Of a DNA stretch of 64,000 nt, positions 17,339 through 25,372 are shown piece after piece. The DNA comes from Methylophaga sp. (GTDB taxonomy: Bacteria; Pseudomonadota; Gammaproteobacteria; Nitrosococcales; Methylophagaceae). The position numbers and the translations under genes were made by a program. The stretch's first letter is position 1, and each line of letters starts with the position of its first letter. Below the pieces are notes generated by a model. The model searched no databases. It was not told the origin of the DNA and worked only from the letters and a program-made list of their open reading frames with translations. The stretch lies in assembly GCF_030651745.1 (NCBI RefSeq), contig NZ_JAUSCC010000079.1:23983-87982 (forward strand), read 5' to 3'.

Positions 17339-19729
17339 TTAGAACTTATAAGTCGCCGTGATGCTGTAGTTACGTGGTAACTCTGGTAGAACAATTTGAG
17401 AACCGAACAAGTCCGGGAAGTTTGAACGGAAATACTTTTCGTTCGTTAAGTTTTTAACCATTGCTGAGATACCCCACTTTTTGGTGTTATAGCTCAAGCC
17501 AGCATTAAACAAATCATAGGCAGGCAATTTAACCGCTTGCGAATGACCAGAGTAAACAGAGTCAGCATGGAAGTAACTTAAGGTTGAAACAAAGCCATTT
17601 TTAAAGTCATAGGCAGCACTTAACGAGTAGCTATTTTCAGGAAGACCTTGCTTATAGTTGCTCCCTGTCGGCGTACCAATATACTGACCACCATAAATTA
17701 ACGATGGATCGGTAACACCGGTTAAGTCATCAGCCCCGTAGAAACTAAATTGCCCGTTGTTTTCTTTAGTGGTCAAGTTAAGCACTTTGAGGTGAGTAAA
17801 CGCACCGGTAAAGCTTAACTGGTCTGTTGCAAGAAAACGGAACTCAAACTCTGTTCCTTTGGTTTCGGAAGTTGAGTTGGTCACGATTGATTGAGAGTTG
17901 GTGTCGGTACGTTTTTGCTTGTAATGCGATAAAGCCATAAACAAACGACCATCCAGGAAATTACCTTTAATACCCACTTCCTGTAATTCAGAGGTATCGG
18001 TAAATGCATCCGCAGCAATATTCGATGCGGTAAGCTCTGAACCTTGACCAGCGACCACGGTAAACTGCTCAGAGAAAGTGACATAAGGTGTTAAACCATA
18101 ATCAGTTTTATAGTTTGCACTTAATGTCCAGGAAGTACCATTTGAGCTACCAGACTCACTCTGTGCTGCACTGGTACTGCCATCGCTTGTCCACAAGATA
18201 CCTTCAGGTGTTTTACTTTTAGCTTTAATGTAGTCTTCACGAATCCCGGCTAATAAACCCAGACCAAAATCAAACTCATAATCAGCTAAAAATGCTAATC
18301 CGTAATCAATGTAATAACCATCATCGTAGTTATCATAGTCCTGACCTGTTCTGGTCGCTAATAATCTACGATCACGCGCGGTAGAAGGCCCAGTCAAATC
18401 ACGACGGTCAAAAAATTCGTGAGTGAAATCATCGCCGTGTTTAAATTTGGTGTAACGAACAGAAGGTGAAAGTTGATAAGATGACTTAACCCGTTCTCCT
18501 TGATTGACGTAACTTAAAATCACCTTCTCTTCAAATACCGAACTATCATGGAATTGAGCAAAACCGTAGGCGTTTTCACTCAGACTTTCATAGGTTTCAT
18601 AAAACACCTTGTTGGTTAGAGATAACTTTTCATTAAAGTCATGTTCTAAATCAAAATAAAGCAGATAGTCTTCATTGGTTAATTTATCATCTTCCGCCAC
18701 TAATACCTGACTACGTTTTAATTTTGCAGTGCCGGGATTTTCTAAATTAAAGGCAGGGTTTACAGTGGCATCTGTAAGGGATCCAGGATTATTACCAAGC
18801 CAAGTGTTGATACCACCGAAGACAGCATTATATTCGTCATGTGAAATTGAACCATCGCCATTGGTATCTAATGATTGGGCCTGACCGGTGATGTAAGTTC
18901 CGTTGTCAATCAAATCCTGTGTGACACGGTTCCAACCAGCAACCTGGTTACCTTCAAAATTATGGTACATACCACCAAATTCGATTCGTGTTGTATCGCT
19001 TAACTCGGTATTAAACGACGCTTGGAAAATCGATTGATCGGTTTCTGTATTTTCATAATAAGAACCAGAATTTTCCTGTTCAAAATAAACGTAATAGCCT
19101 GCATTTCTATCACCAAGATCAACCGGGCCACCAATCTCACCCGTCATAATCTTCTTATCCCAGCTACCTGTCGTAATAGACAATTGGCCGGTGTCTTTAT
19201 CTAGGTATTGTCCTGTTTCTGCACGCGATGATTTAGGTACAAAGTTGAGATAACCACCGATTTTAGATGGCCCCATAATCGGAGAAGCTGGACCACGAAC
19301 AATATCAATACGATCTGAAGCACCAATCGGGGTTGGATAGTTACCTGGGTTATCTAAGCGTTTCATACCGCGGAAATACGTTTCGCCAGGTGTTCCCCTG
19401 ACATCTAACGAACCAGCGACACCAAAAAATGACTGAGTAAAGGTACCGGGAGCCAAGATAACCAAATCGTTAAGATTGGTCATACCGTAACGCGACATCG
19501 TTTCGGCGCTTATTGTTGATACCGAACGCGGAGTTTCTTCAATGGTTTTATTAAAACCAAAAATAGAATCGACTGGATCAGTAAAAATTAACCCAATATC
19601 TTCAACGGTGTCTTCCGTGACGACTGTATCCAGCTCAACCACATCTTCAGCAAAAGCTGCGCCACTAGTTAAACCAACTAATATATTTAGTGCCCCTGCA
19701 TATCCAGCTGCCCTAAGATAACTTCTCAT
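17339..19729 (-). CDS. TonB-dependent outer-membrane receptor, probable purine/nucleoside receptor
   Basis: About 796 residues from ATG 19729, which has GAGGAG ~9 bp upstream and begins a signal peptide ending near GAAFAEDV; longer in-frame starts would read through the operator. The plug shows ETPRSVSTISAETMSRYGM, DVRGTPGETYFRGMKR and RIDIVRGPASPIMGPSKIGG; the barrel ends ITATYKF. Related to siderophore receptors by the plug, but no iron-box or siderophore genes are nearby. An EF-hand-type loop DTNGDGSISHDEY lies at about residues 288-300. Flanking purine genes, an adjacent operator and a Ton complex at 49168-52194 make a purine or nucleic-acid-derived ligand likely (inference). Confidence 0.9.
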   Translation of the reverse strand: MRSYLRAAGYAGALNILVGLTSGAAFAEDVVELDTVVTEDTVEDIGLIFTDPVDSIFGFNKTIEETPRSVSTISAETMSRYGMTNLNDLVILAPGTFTQSFFGVAGSLDVRGTPGETYFRGMKRLDNPGNYPTPIGASDRIDIVRGPASPIMGPSKIGGYLNFVPKSSRAETGQYLDKDTGQLSITTGSWDKKIMTGEIGGPVDLGDRNAGYYVYFEQENSGSYYENTETDQSIFQASFNTELSDTTRIEFGGMYHNFEGNQVAGWNRVTQDLIDNGTYITGQAQSLDTNGDGSISHDEYNAVFGGINTWLGNNPGSLTDATVNPAFNLENPGTAKLKRSQVLVAEDDKLTNEDYLLYFDLEHDFNEKLSLTNKVFYETYESLSENAYGFAQFHDSSVFEEKVILSYVNQGERVKSSYQLSPSVRYTKFKHGDDFTHEFFDRRDLTGPSTARDRRLLATRTGQDYDNYDDGYYIDYGLAFLADYEFDFGLGLLAGIREDYIKAKSKTPEGILWTSDGSTSAAQSESGSSNGTSWTLSANYKTDYGLTPYVTFSEQFTVVAGQGSELTASNIAADAFTDTSELQEVGIKGNFLDGRLFMALSHYKQKRTDTNSQSIVTNSTSETKGTEFEFRFLATDQLSFTGAFTHLKVLNLTTKENNGQFSFYGADDLTGVTDPSLIYGGQYIGTPTGSNYKQGLPENSYSLSAAYDFKNGFVSTLSYFHADSVYSGHSQAVKLPAYDLFNAGLSYNTKKWGISAMVKNLTNEKYFRSNFPDLFGSQIVLPELPRNYSITATYKF

Positions 19730-19824
19730 AACATGACTCCTCAACGACATTAATGTGTAAATATCCCGCGCTGAATATTTACTAGATTTAACGAACATTA
19801 ACTCTTGAGCAAATCCCATGCCAC

Positions 19825-19848
19825 AAACCTGTCCACGTGGACAGGTTT
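19825..19848. promoter_or_regulatory. Perfect 24-bp operator palindrome before the TonB receptor
   Basis: A perfect dyad centred at 19836/19837 with core TGTCCA-CG-TGGACA flanked by AAACC/GGTTT. It is the most symmetric member of the RutR-like set and lies ~96 bp upstream of the receptor ATG. Confidence 0.75.
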
Positions 19849-19924
19849 TAATAAATCTACAAAAAACAGCGGACAATCCTTTATTTACAGTGGATTAACC
19901 AGAAAAAATAAATTCACAACTCTC

Positions 19925-19946
19925 GTAAACTATCCAAATGGTTTAC
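19925..19946. promoter_or_regulatory. Second RutR-like operator upstream of the TonB receptor
   Basis: GTAAAC-TATCCA-AA-TGGTTT-AC: the core 19931-19944 fits the TNNCCA-N2-TGGNNN pattern and outer GTAAAC/GTTTAC arms are symmetric. It is ~94 bp from the 19836 dyad. Confidence 0.5.
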
Positions 19947-20099
19947 TAAAAAAACGACTCCTTTTTGTTCCAAAACTGTGCACCTGAACACAGTTTCGCA
20001 CCAATTATTCTCATTTTTGCCACAGAGTGACTTATTTGTAGCATTTATATCGCAAACACTTTTTGGGGCTGTATCTGGAGTAACAAACCCTGATCGTAA

Positions 20100-21131
20100 C
20101 TATTTGACCGTTGGGTTAAATGCCTGCTGTAAAGCAGCTACAATCCGCTCATTAAACTGCTTGGTTAAACGGCTCTCAGGTGCTAGCCAGTCGAAAGCAT
20201 GGTAGGCCCCCGGCATTACCATTAATTCGGTTGTTATCCCTGCATTGATCAGACGTAGTGCATAGCCGATATCTTCTTCTACAAACAAATCAATACTGCC
20301 TACACCTATAAATGCAGGTGGTAAATCTGCAACACTTTTCGTTCTGGCAGGAACAGCTTGATGCGGAACATCATCGACACCGGATGTTTGGCCGAGAAAG
20401 GCTTCCCAGGCAATCCGGTTGTATTCTCTGGTCCAGAGGATCTGGCCGATATGGTCAGGAACCTCACGTGACGTGGCGGTGCGATCATCTAACATCGGAT
20501 AAATCAGCATTTGAAACATCACAGGCACTTGTTGGCGATCTCTGGCAGTAATTGCCAACAAGGCTGCATGCCCGCCACCAGCACTCTCACCCATAACAGC
20601 AATTCGATTGTTATCCAGACCTAATTCACTGGCATTATTGTGCATCCACAATAATCCACTGTAGTTGTCTTCTATCGAGCCTTGATAAGTTGTTTCAGGA
20701 GCTAAGCGATATTCCACCGTCACAATGACACAATCCAGTTGGCTCGCCAGTGTTTGTAATTTAGCAATATCATTCTGGGCGGATCCCATCACAAAACCGC
20801 CTCCATGCGTATGCAAAATTCCGGGTCTGTTTGCCCCTTTTTCAGCATTGATAATGTAAATAGTGATGTCCGGATCTGTTTTAACAGTGCTCGGAATGTT
20901 CCGTTGTGTAACTGATACCTCGGAATTTTGAGCTCCTGTCCAGGGTGTTGGGGGTTGCCGGTGCTTAAGCAGCTCTTTCGTAATCGGTGGCAGGTTAATA
21001 TTTTGCGCGGCTTGTCTTAGCTCTGGAGCAACAACAGCATAATCAATACTTTCTTGATCGGCGTAAGTGCTCATCGATAGCAATGTACCGATCATTACTG
21101 CCATTATTGTCGTAAATAGATGTTTCATCAC
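20100..21131 (-). CDS. Exported alpha/beta hydrolase (HSL-type esterase)
   Basis: 343 residues with a signal peptide (cleavage near STYA-DQ). It is of the hormone-sensitive-lipase family: oxyanion motif HTHGGGFVMGS, nucleophile GESAGGGHAAL, acid in VGSIDLFVEED and catalytic His in GAYHAFDW. It should hydrolyse short esters in the periplasm. Its link to purines is only positional: it lies between the receptor and a divergent purine nucleosidase operon and faces an operator at 21217. Possible substrates would be acylated nucleosides or nothing purine-related. Start is ATG 21131 or the next codon. Confidence 0.85.
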   Translation of the reverse strand: MMKHLFTTIMAVMIGTLLSMSTYADQESIDYAVVAPELRQAAQNINLPPITKELLKHRQPPTPWTGAQNSEVSVTQRNIPSTVKTDPDITIYIINAEKGANRPGILHTHGGGFVMGSAQNDIAKLQTLASQLDCVIVTVEYRLAPETTYQGSIEDNYSGLLWMHNNASELGLDNNRIAVMGESAGGGHAALLAITARDRQQVPVMFQMLIYPMLDDRTATSREVPDHIGQILWTREYNRIAWEAFLGQTSGVDDVPHQAVPARTKSVADLPPAFIGVGSIDLFVEEDIGYALRLINAGITTELMVMPGAYHAFDWLAPESRLTKQFNERIVAALQQAFNPTVK

Positions 21132-21216
21132 GCAGCTCCTTTAAGTGTGGAAATATTCAATGTAATTTCTGCGCATTCGATATTATCAAAATGAAAACCC
21201 CACCCGTAATAAAACT

Positions 21217-21230
21217 TGTCCAAAAAGTCA
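21217..21230. promoter_or_regulatory. RutR-like operator between divergent hydrolase genes
   Basis: TGTCCA-AA-AAGTCA, two mismatches in the right half. It lies between the minus-strand esterase (ATG 21131) and plus-strand hydrolase (ATG 21283), able to serve both. Confidence 0.5.
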
Positions 21231-21282
21231 GAATGTGATTTATTCTTGATAGACCTTATCTTCTTCTCTCAAATAAGACGCT

Positions 21283-22149
21283 ATGAAATCACAAACACTA
21301 TTGCCTGGTATCTTTATTGCCTTCTGCTCATTACTAAGCCCATACATCAGCGTTGCCGATTCCTTATATAAAGAAGCATCCGTAAGCCTGGATACAGGGA
21401 TTGAAGGCATTATCTGTCAACCAGAAGCTGCCAGCCCCATACCAGCAGTATTAATGTTGCATGGCTTTGCCAGCTCCAAAAATGAAGTAGGAAATCTGTA
21501 CCAAAGATTAGCCAAACGTTTATGTGAGAAGGGTATAGCCTCGTTACGTATCGACTTCCTCGGTAATGGCAATAGCACTGTTCTCAGCATGGAACAGAGC
21601 TCTATTGAAACCATGCTTGAAGATGCTGAAACAGCATATCAATATCTCAATACTCAGCAGTGGATCGACTCCAGCCGTATGGGGATTGTTGGGTTTAGTT
21701 TAGGTGGTGGCATCACCATCGTTACAGCAGCACAGCATCCTGCTCGTTATAAATCGTTGGTAACATGGTCGTCTGTTGGGGATTTTCATCAAGACTTCCT
21801 GTCTTTACGGGGTCAGGATAATTTTGACCATGCGGCCAAACATGGTCGAGTGGACATTGATTTAGGCTGGCGAAAAGTCTCTTTGGGACACGGTTTCTTC
21901 ACTGCATTAGATAACTATAAATTAAGCGATGAAATCAAAAAATATTCCGGATCATATTTAGCCATTGCTGGCAGCGAGGATTTCTCTTCGTTCTATACAA
22001 ATGCTTATGTTGCTAGCGCTGCTGGTAAACATAAACAGGGCATCATTATTGAGGGTGCAGATCATATATTTGGGGTGCTTGAGGAAGACCAAACTACGGC
22101 CGAACAAGTCATTAATACGACCTTAGAGTGGTTTTTAGACAGCTTATAA
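21283..22149 (+). CDS. Exported alpha/beta hydrolase
   Basis: 288 residues with a signal peptide (cleavage about SVADS). LMLHGFASSKNEVGNLYQ carries the oxyanion His-Gly, nucleophile elbow is GFSLGGGITI, the acid is in AGSEDFSS and the His in GADHIF. It resembles the serine-aminopeptidase/YqiA-like alpha/beta hydrolases. Substrate unknown. It leads a unit with the periplasmic nucleoside hydrolase 23 bp downstream, so a role in preparing nucleosides (for example deacylation) is possible but speculative. Confidence 0.8.
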   Translation: MKSQTLLPGIFIAFCSLLSPYISVADSLYKEASVSLDTGIEGIICQPEAASPIPAVLMLHGFASSKNEVGNLYQRLAKRLCEKGIASLRIDFLGNGNSTVLSMEQSSIETMLEDAETAYQYLNTQQWIDSSRMGIVGFSLGGGITIVTAAQHPARYKSLVTWSSVGDFHQDFLSLRGQDNFDHAAKHGRVDIDLGWRKVSLGHGFFTALDNYKLSDEIKKYSGSYLAIAGSEDFSSFYTNAYVASAAGKHKQGIIIEGADHIFGVLEEDQTTAEQVINTTLEWFLDSL

Positions 22150-22172
22150 AAAATTATTAAGAGGAATGGATT

Positions 22173-23213
22173 TTGAACACTGTAAAAAAATATACCGGCG
22201 TTTTAGCAGTACCCTTTTTTTTGTTCAGCTTATTTTCTGCCCCAATTCACGCCAGCGAAAAAATTATTATTGATGCCGATGTCGGCATTGACGATGCAAT
22301 GGCGATCTTATTTGCCATCGCTTCACCAGAGATTGATCTGCTAGGCATCACCACCACATATGGAAATGCCACCATTGAAAACAGTACCAGAAATGCCAGC
22401 TATCTAATCGAAAGAACCGGTTTAGATATCCCTGTTGTTCAAGGTGCCGGCTTTCCATTGGTAATTCCGCCGGAGCCACCGGCAGACTTTGTTCATGGGC
22501 TTAATGGGCTCGGTGATATCGATATGCCAGAACAGGCAAAAGCCCCTCTTGCTGATATCACTGCTGCTGAATTTATTATTCAGCAAAGTAAACTTTATCC
22601 CAATGAGTTAACACTGGTTCCCGTTGGTCGATTAACCAATATTGCTCTGGCATTACGCCTGGATCCCACATTACCCAGCCGCATTAAACGCTTGGTGTTA
22701 ATGGGCGGTGCGTTTGAGGTTACTGGTAATGTCACGCCGGTTGCAGAGGCCAATATAATCGGCGATCCTCATGCCGCTGACATCGTATTTCAAGCAGACT
22801 GGGATGTCGTGGCAATCGGTTTAGATGTCACCACAAAGATCGTAGTCAATGATCATGATCTCAAGTCAATCGAACAGGCCACCCCTGTTGCAGGTGGTTT
22901 TATTCGCGACTTCAGTCAGTTTTACCTCGATTTTTACCGTTCTAATGGGGTCACCGAGGGGTTTTATGTCCATGATCCGGCCGCTTTATTGTATGTTATC
23001 GATCCACAATTATTCACCACCAAAACAGCGGCTATTCGTGTGGCTTCAGAAGGAATTGCTTTAGGTCAAACCATCGCAGCAATCCCTCCAATGAACGAAC
23101 GTGACGGCGACTGGAAAGCGGTTAAGCTCAATCGTTTTGCCGACACAGTCAATGCTGAGAAAGCACGTGAGTTATTCTTATCCCGTTTATCGAACGTACA
23201 ATTTGTTCAATAA
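22173..23213 (+). CDS. Periplasmic purine nucleoside hydrolase (NH1)
   Basis: 346 residues of the inosine-uridine nucleoside hydrolase family with a signal peptide ending near IHASEK. The Ca-binding motif is intact: IDADVGIDDAMAI (D34, D36, D40, D41), followed by GNATIENSTRNA, VHGLNGLGDIDMPE, VPVGRLTNIALAL, MGGAFEVTGNVTPVAEANIIGDPHAA and a C-terminal HDPAALLYVIDP. It should cleave ribonucleosides to base plus ribose outside the cytoplasm. The start is TTG (22173) with AGAGGA ~8 bp upstream; the ATG at 22166 is in another frame. Confidence 0.9.
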   Translation: MNTVKKYTGVLAVPFFLFSLFSAPIHASEKIIIDADVGIDDAMAILFAIASPEIDLLGITTTYGNATIENSTRNASYLIERTGLDIPVVQGAGFPLVIPPEPPADFVHGLNGLGDIDMPEQAKAPLADITAAEFIIQQSKLYPNELTLVPVGRLTNIALALRLDPTLPSRIKRLVLMGGAFEVTGNVTPVAEANIIGDPHAADIVFQADWDVVAIGLDVTTKIVVNDHDLKSIEQATPVAGGFIRDFSQFYLDFYRSNGVTEGFYVHDPAALLYVIDPQLFTTKTAAIRVASEGIALGQTIAAIPPMNERDGDWKAVKLNRFADTVNAEKARELFLSRLSNVQFVQ

Positions 23214-23237
23214 CATACACGGCTGAACAGTTCCGTT

Positions 23238-23882
23238 TCATTCGGTTTTTTGTATAAAGGCTGCGATGTCCTTAATGACGCTGTCAAAATCAACGGCGAT
23301 TTGCCCAGCACCCGACTCCAACGCACCAATCATCATCAAATTATCGGGCATATTAAAATTTTCGACCGATTGTCCATCAATATCTCGATGAGGGTCATTT
23401 GGAGCGAGGGTGAAATACTCCCCCACTCTGTCAGCATAAATTCCAGCCACTTCAATCGTTCCATAAAATGGCTCACTTTCATAATAGGCAAATACTGGCT
23501 TGTTCAAACCACGCATATAACCCATTTCAAAAGCTGTTCCCACATCCATGCTTGGCCCACGAAATCGCACCATATTGGCTGCGATGAAATCAGCTTTATC
23601 CATCAACTTTAAATTTTCGTAATAAATACGCAGTCCAGTCTCATAATCCGGCTTAAAGTCGGGGATTTCATTATCAAGCGGATATAAGCCGACCAGTTCA
23701 AATGGCCATTGCTCAGATTGATTGAGTGCTTGGATCTGTTGCTGCTTCTGCTTTCCGGCACCAACAGGATCAGGTAAAAACACTTCCGGTCCAGCCAAAT
23801 AAATGTAATAAACCGGTTTATCGGCATAGGCATTCACTGCCACAAACAAGCAAGCAATCATCAGCAACAATATACGTTTCAT
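23238..23882 (-). CDS. Exported nucleoside 2-deoxyribosyltransferase
   Basis: 214 residues from ATG 23882 with GGGAGG 7 bp upstream. Signal peptide MKRILLLMIACLFVAVNAYA is followed by an NDT fold: YIYLAGPEVFLPDP, then KADFIAANM, and DVGTAFEMGYMRGLNKPVFAYY, in which Asp113 and Glu119 match the spacing of the catalytic Asp/Glu pair of NDTs. NDTs exchange bases between deoxynucleosides or act as hydrolases and are normally cytoplasmic, so export is unusual. It lies convergent to NH1 and divergent from the NUP1 unit, sharing the operator at 24149. Confidence 0.85.
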   Translation of the reverse strand: MKRILLLMIACLFVAVNAYADKPVYYIYLAGPEVFLPDPVGAGKQKQQQIQALNQSEQWPFELVGLYPLDNEIPDFKPDYETGLRIYYENLKLMDKADFIAANMVRFRGPSMDVGTAFEMGYMRGLNKPVFAYYESEPFYGTIEVAGIYADRVGEYFTLAPNDPHRDIDGQSVENFNMPDNLMMIGALESGAGQIAVDFDSVIKDIAAFIQKTE

Positions 23883-24198
23883 TTTAAAACCTCCCTGATT
23901 CACATCAATATCGAATAACGAATGAACATTAAAAAAACAACGCACCCAAAGCGGGCGCTTGCACAGTTTCGGGTTCTCTTCGGTAAACAAAACACAGAGT
24001 GATAACACTGCTTTTTTGCTGCTAAGCAGAGATTTTGGCAAATCCACATTTGGGTTAACGCCTGTGTAAATAAGGCCTACCGACGAAATACACCCAACGT
24101 TTACATTGCTCCGTTACAACTGAAACGATAAAAAGGCATAAAATTTGCTAACCATTTGGTCAGGTTTTGATATTAACTAATACGGGATAAATCTACAA
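23883..24198. other. Divergent control region NDT / NUP1
   Basis: 316 bp, AT-rich, containing one strong RutR-like operator near the NUP1 side. No gene or other motif is visible. Confidence 0.6.
24149..24162. promoter_or_regulatory. RutR-like operator before the NUP1-ADA-hpxXY unit
   Basis: TAACCA-TT-TGGTCA within CTAACCATTTGGTCAGG, one mismatch from symmetric, ~37 bp before the NUP1 ATG. Confidence 0.65.
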
Positions 24199-25281
24199 AT
24201 GTCTTTTTTAAAGCACGCTAAATCTACAATCTTTGTTTTACTTTCGATGCACGCCATGAACAGTATGGCTGCCGACGTTCCCTCTACAGAGGTCACTCAA
24301 ATTAAAGCCGTGGTGGTGACTATGTTTGAAGTTGGCGAGCCTACCGGGGACAAAGCTGGTGAACTGCAACTGTGGTTAGAAAGAGGTGATTTCAAAAACC
24401 AGCATGCTTTTCCTTTGGGTGAATATGACATCTACACCAATGATGATGGCCTGATGGTGATGTGTACTGGTGGCGGTATTCCTAATGCAACTGCATCGAT
24501 CATGGCTTTAGGTTTGGATCCCAGATTTGACCTGAGTAAAGCCTACTGGTTAGTTGCCGGTATTGCTGGCGGTGATCCTGAAGACATTTCTCTTGGCAGT
24601 GCTGCATGGGCGAAACATGTGGTGGATGGTGATCTTGTCTATGAAATTGATGCCCGTGAAATTCCCGAATCATGGCCGTACGGCATTATTCCGTTAGGCG
24701 CGAAGAAACCTGCCGAAAAGCCTGAAGATATTTCAACTGGTTGGACACTTGATACCGTGGTATTTGATTTAAACAGCAAGCTTGCTGACTGGGCTTTTGA
24801 ACAAACAAAAGATGTAAAAATCGACGATACAGAAGGCCTCAAAACATATAGATCTATCTATAAAACCTTCCCTAATGCTCAAAAACCACCTTTTGTAACC
24901 ATTGGTGACACTATGAGTGCCAGTACTTATTGGCATGGCAAATATTTAAATCAATGGGCGAATGATTGGTTAAAACTCTATGCCGGCCCCGATGCCAACT
25001 TTATGACCAGCAATATGGAAGACTCCGGTACGTTGACCTCGCTGATGCGTCTTGCTCGTCTCGATAAAGTTGACCCTGACAGAGTGATGATTTTGAGAAC
25101 CGTCAGTAACTTTACGATGGCCCCAGAAGATAAACCTACTAGCTGGAGTGTCACGGCTCCCTATCCTGATGAAGGCTTCCCCGCTAAAGATGCCGCCTAT
25201 GTGGTGGGAAATACCGTTATTCAAGCCATCATGAACAATTGGGATGTCTATGAAAATACGCTTCCCTATGAGGCTGAATAA
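24199..25281 (+). CDS. NUP-family purine nucleoside protein (NUP1), exported
   Basis: 360 residues with a signal peptide (cleavage about MAADVPS). It matches the family named after Candida purine nucleoside permease NUP: VVVTMFEVGEPTGDKAGELQLW, MALGLDPRFDLSKAYWLVAGIAGGDPED, SAAWAKHVVDGDLVYEIDAREIPESW, GDTMSASTYWHGKYLNQWANDW and SNMEDSGT. No membrane helices follow the signal, so it cannot itself be a permease in a bacterium; the fold is related to nucleoside phosphorylases and an enzymatic or binding role in the periplasm is more likely. Two paralogs are at 31352 and 46837. Confidence 0.85.
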   Translation: MSFLKHAKSTIFVLLSMHAMNSMAADVPSTEVTQIKAVVVTMFEVGEPTGDKAGELQLWLERGDFKNQHAFPLGEYDIYTNDDGLMVMCTGGGIPNATASIMALGLDPRFDLSKAYWLVAGIAGGDPEDISLGSAAWAKHVVDGDLVYEIDAREIPESWPYGIIPLGAKKPAEKPEDISTGWTLDTVVFDLNSKLADWAFEQTKDVKIDDTEGLKTYRSIYKTFPNAQKPPFVTIGDTMSASTYWHGKYLNQWANDWLKLYAGPDANFMTSNMEDSGTLTSLMRLARLDKVDPDRVMILRTVSNFTMAPEDKPTSWSVTAPYPDEGFPAKDAAYVVGNTVIQAIMNNWDVYENTLPYEAE

Positions 25282-25302
25282 GCAATCGCTATAAGAAAAA
25301 TA

Positions 25303-25345
25303 AACAGCAAAGATCAGTGCTTTAATAAGGCTGCTCTTTGCTGTT
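25303..25345 (+). promoter_or_regulatory. Intercistronic hairpin NUP1 / adenosine deaminase
   Basis: A perfect 11-bp inverted repeat (AACAGCAAAGA / TCTTTGCTGTT) without a T-run, in the 91-bp gap between the two genes. It could protect or process mRNA and set expression ratio; not a classical terminator. Confidence 0.5.
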
Positions 25346-25372
25346 ATCAACCATCCCTTTGGAGCTAAGGAC

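Larger units (their letters stand above)
19730..20099. other. Regulatory region upstream of the TonB receptor
   Basis: 370 bp between the esterase stop and the receptor start, both minus strand. It contains two operator-like palindromes (19825-19848 and 19925-19946) and an inverted repeat AAACTGTG / CACAGTTT at 19973-19996 that could end esterase transcription only on the wrong strand, so its role is unclear. No small gene is convincing. Confidence 0.55.

Noticed and set aside
17339..19729. Siderophore receptor interpretation of the TonB receptor
   Set aside because: The plug resembles ferrisiderophore receptors, but no iron genes or Fur-like site lie near, and the operator and neighbours are purine-related. 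Ligand remains unproven.
19973..19996. AAACTGTG/CACAGTTT dyad as another RutR-like operator
   Set aside because: The spacing (8-nt loop) and sequence do not fit TGNCCA-N2-TGGNCA; it may just be a small hairpin.
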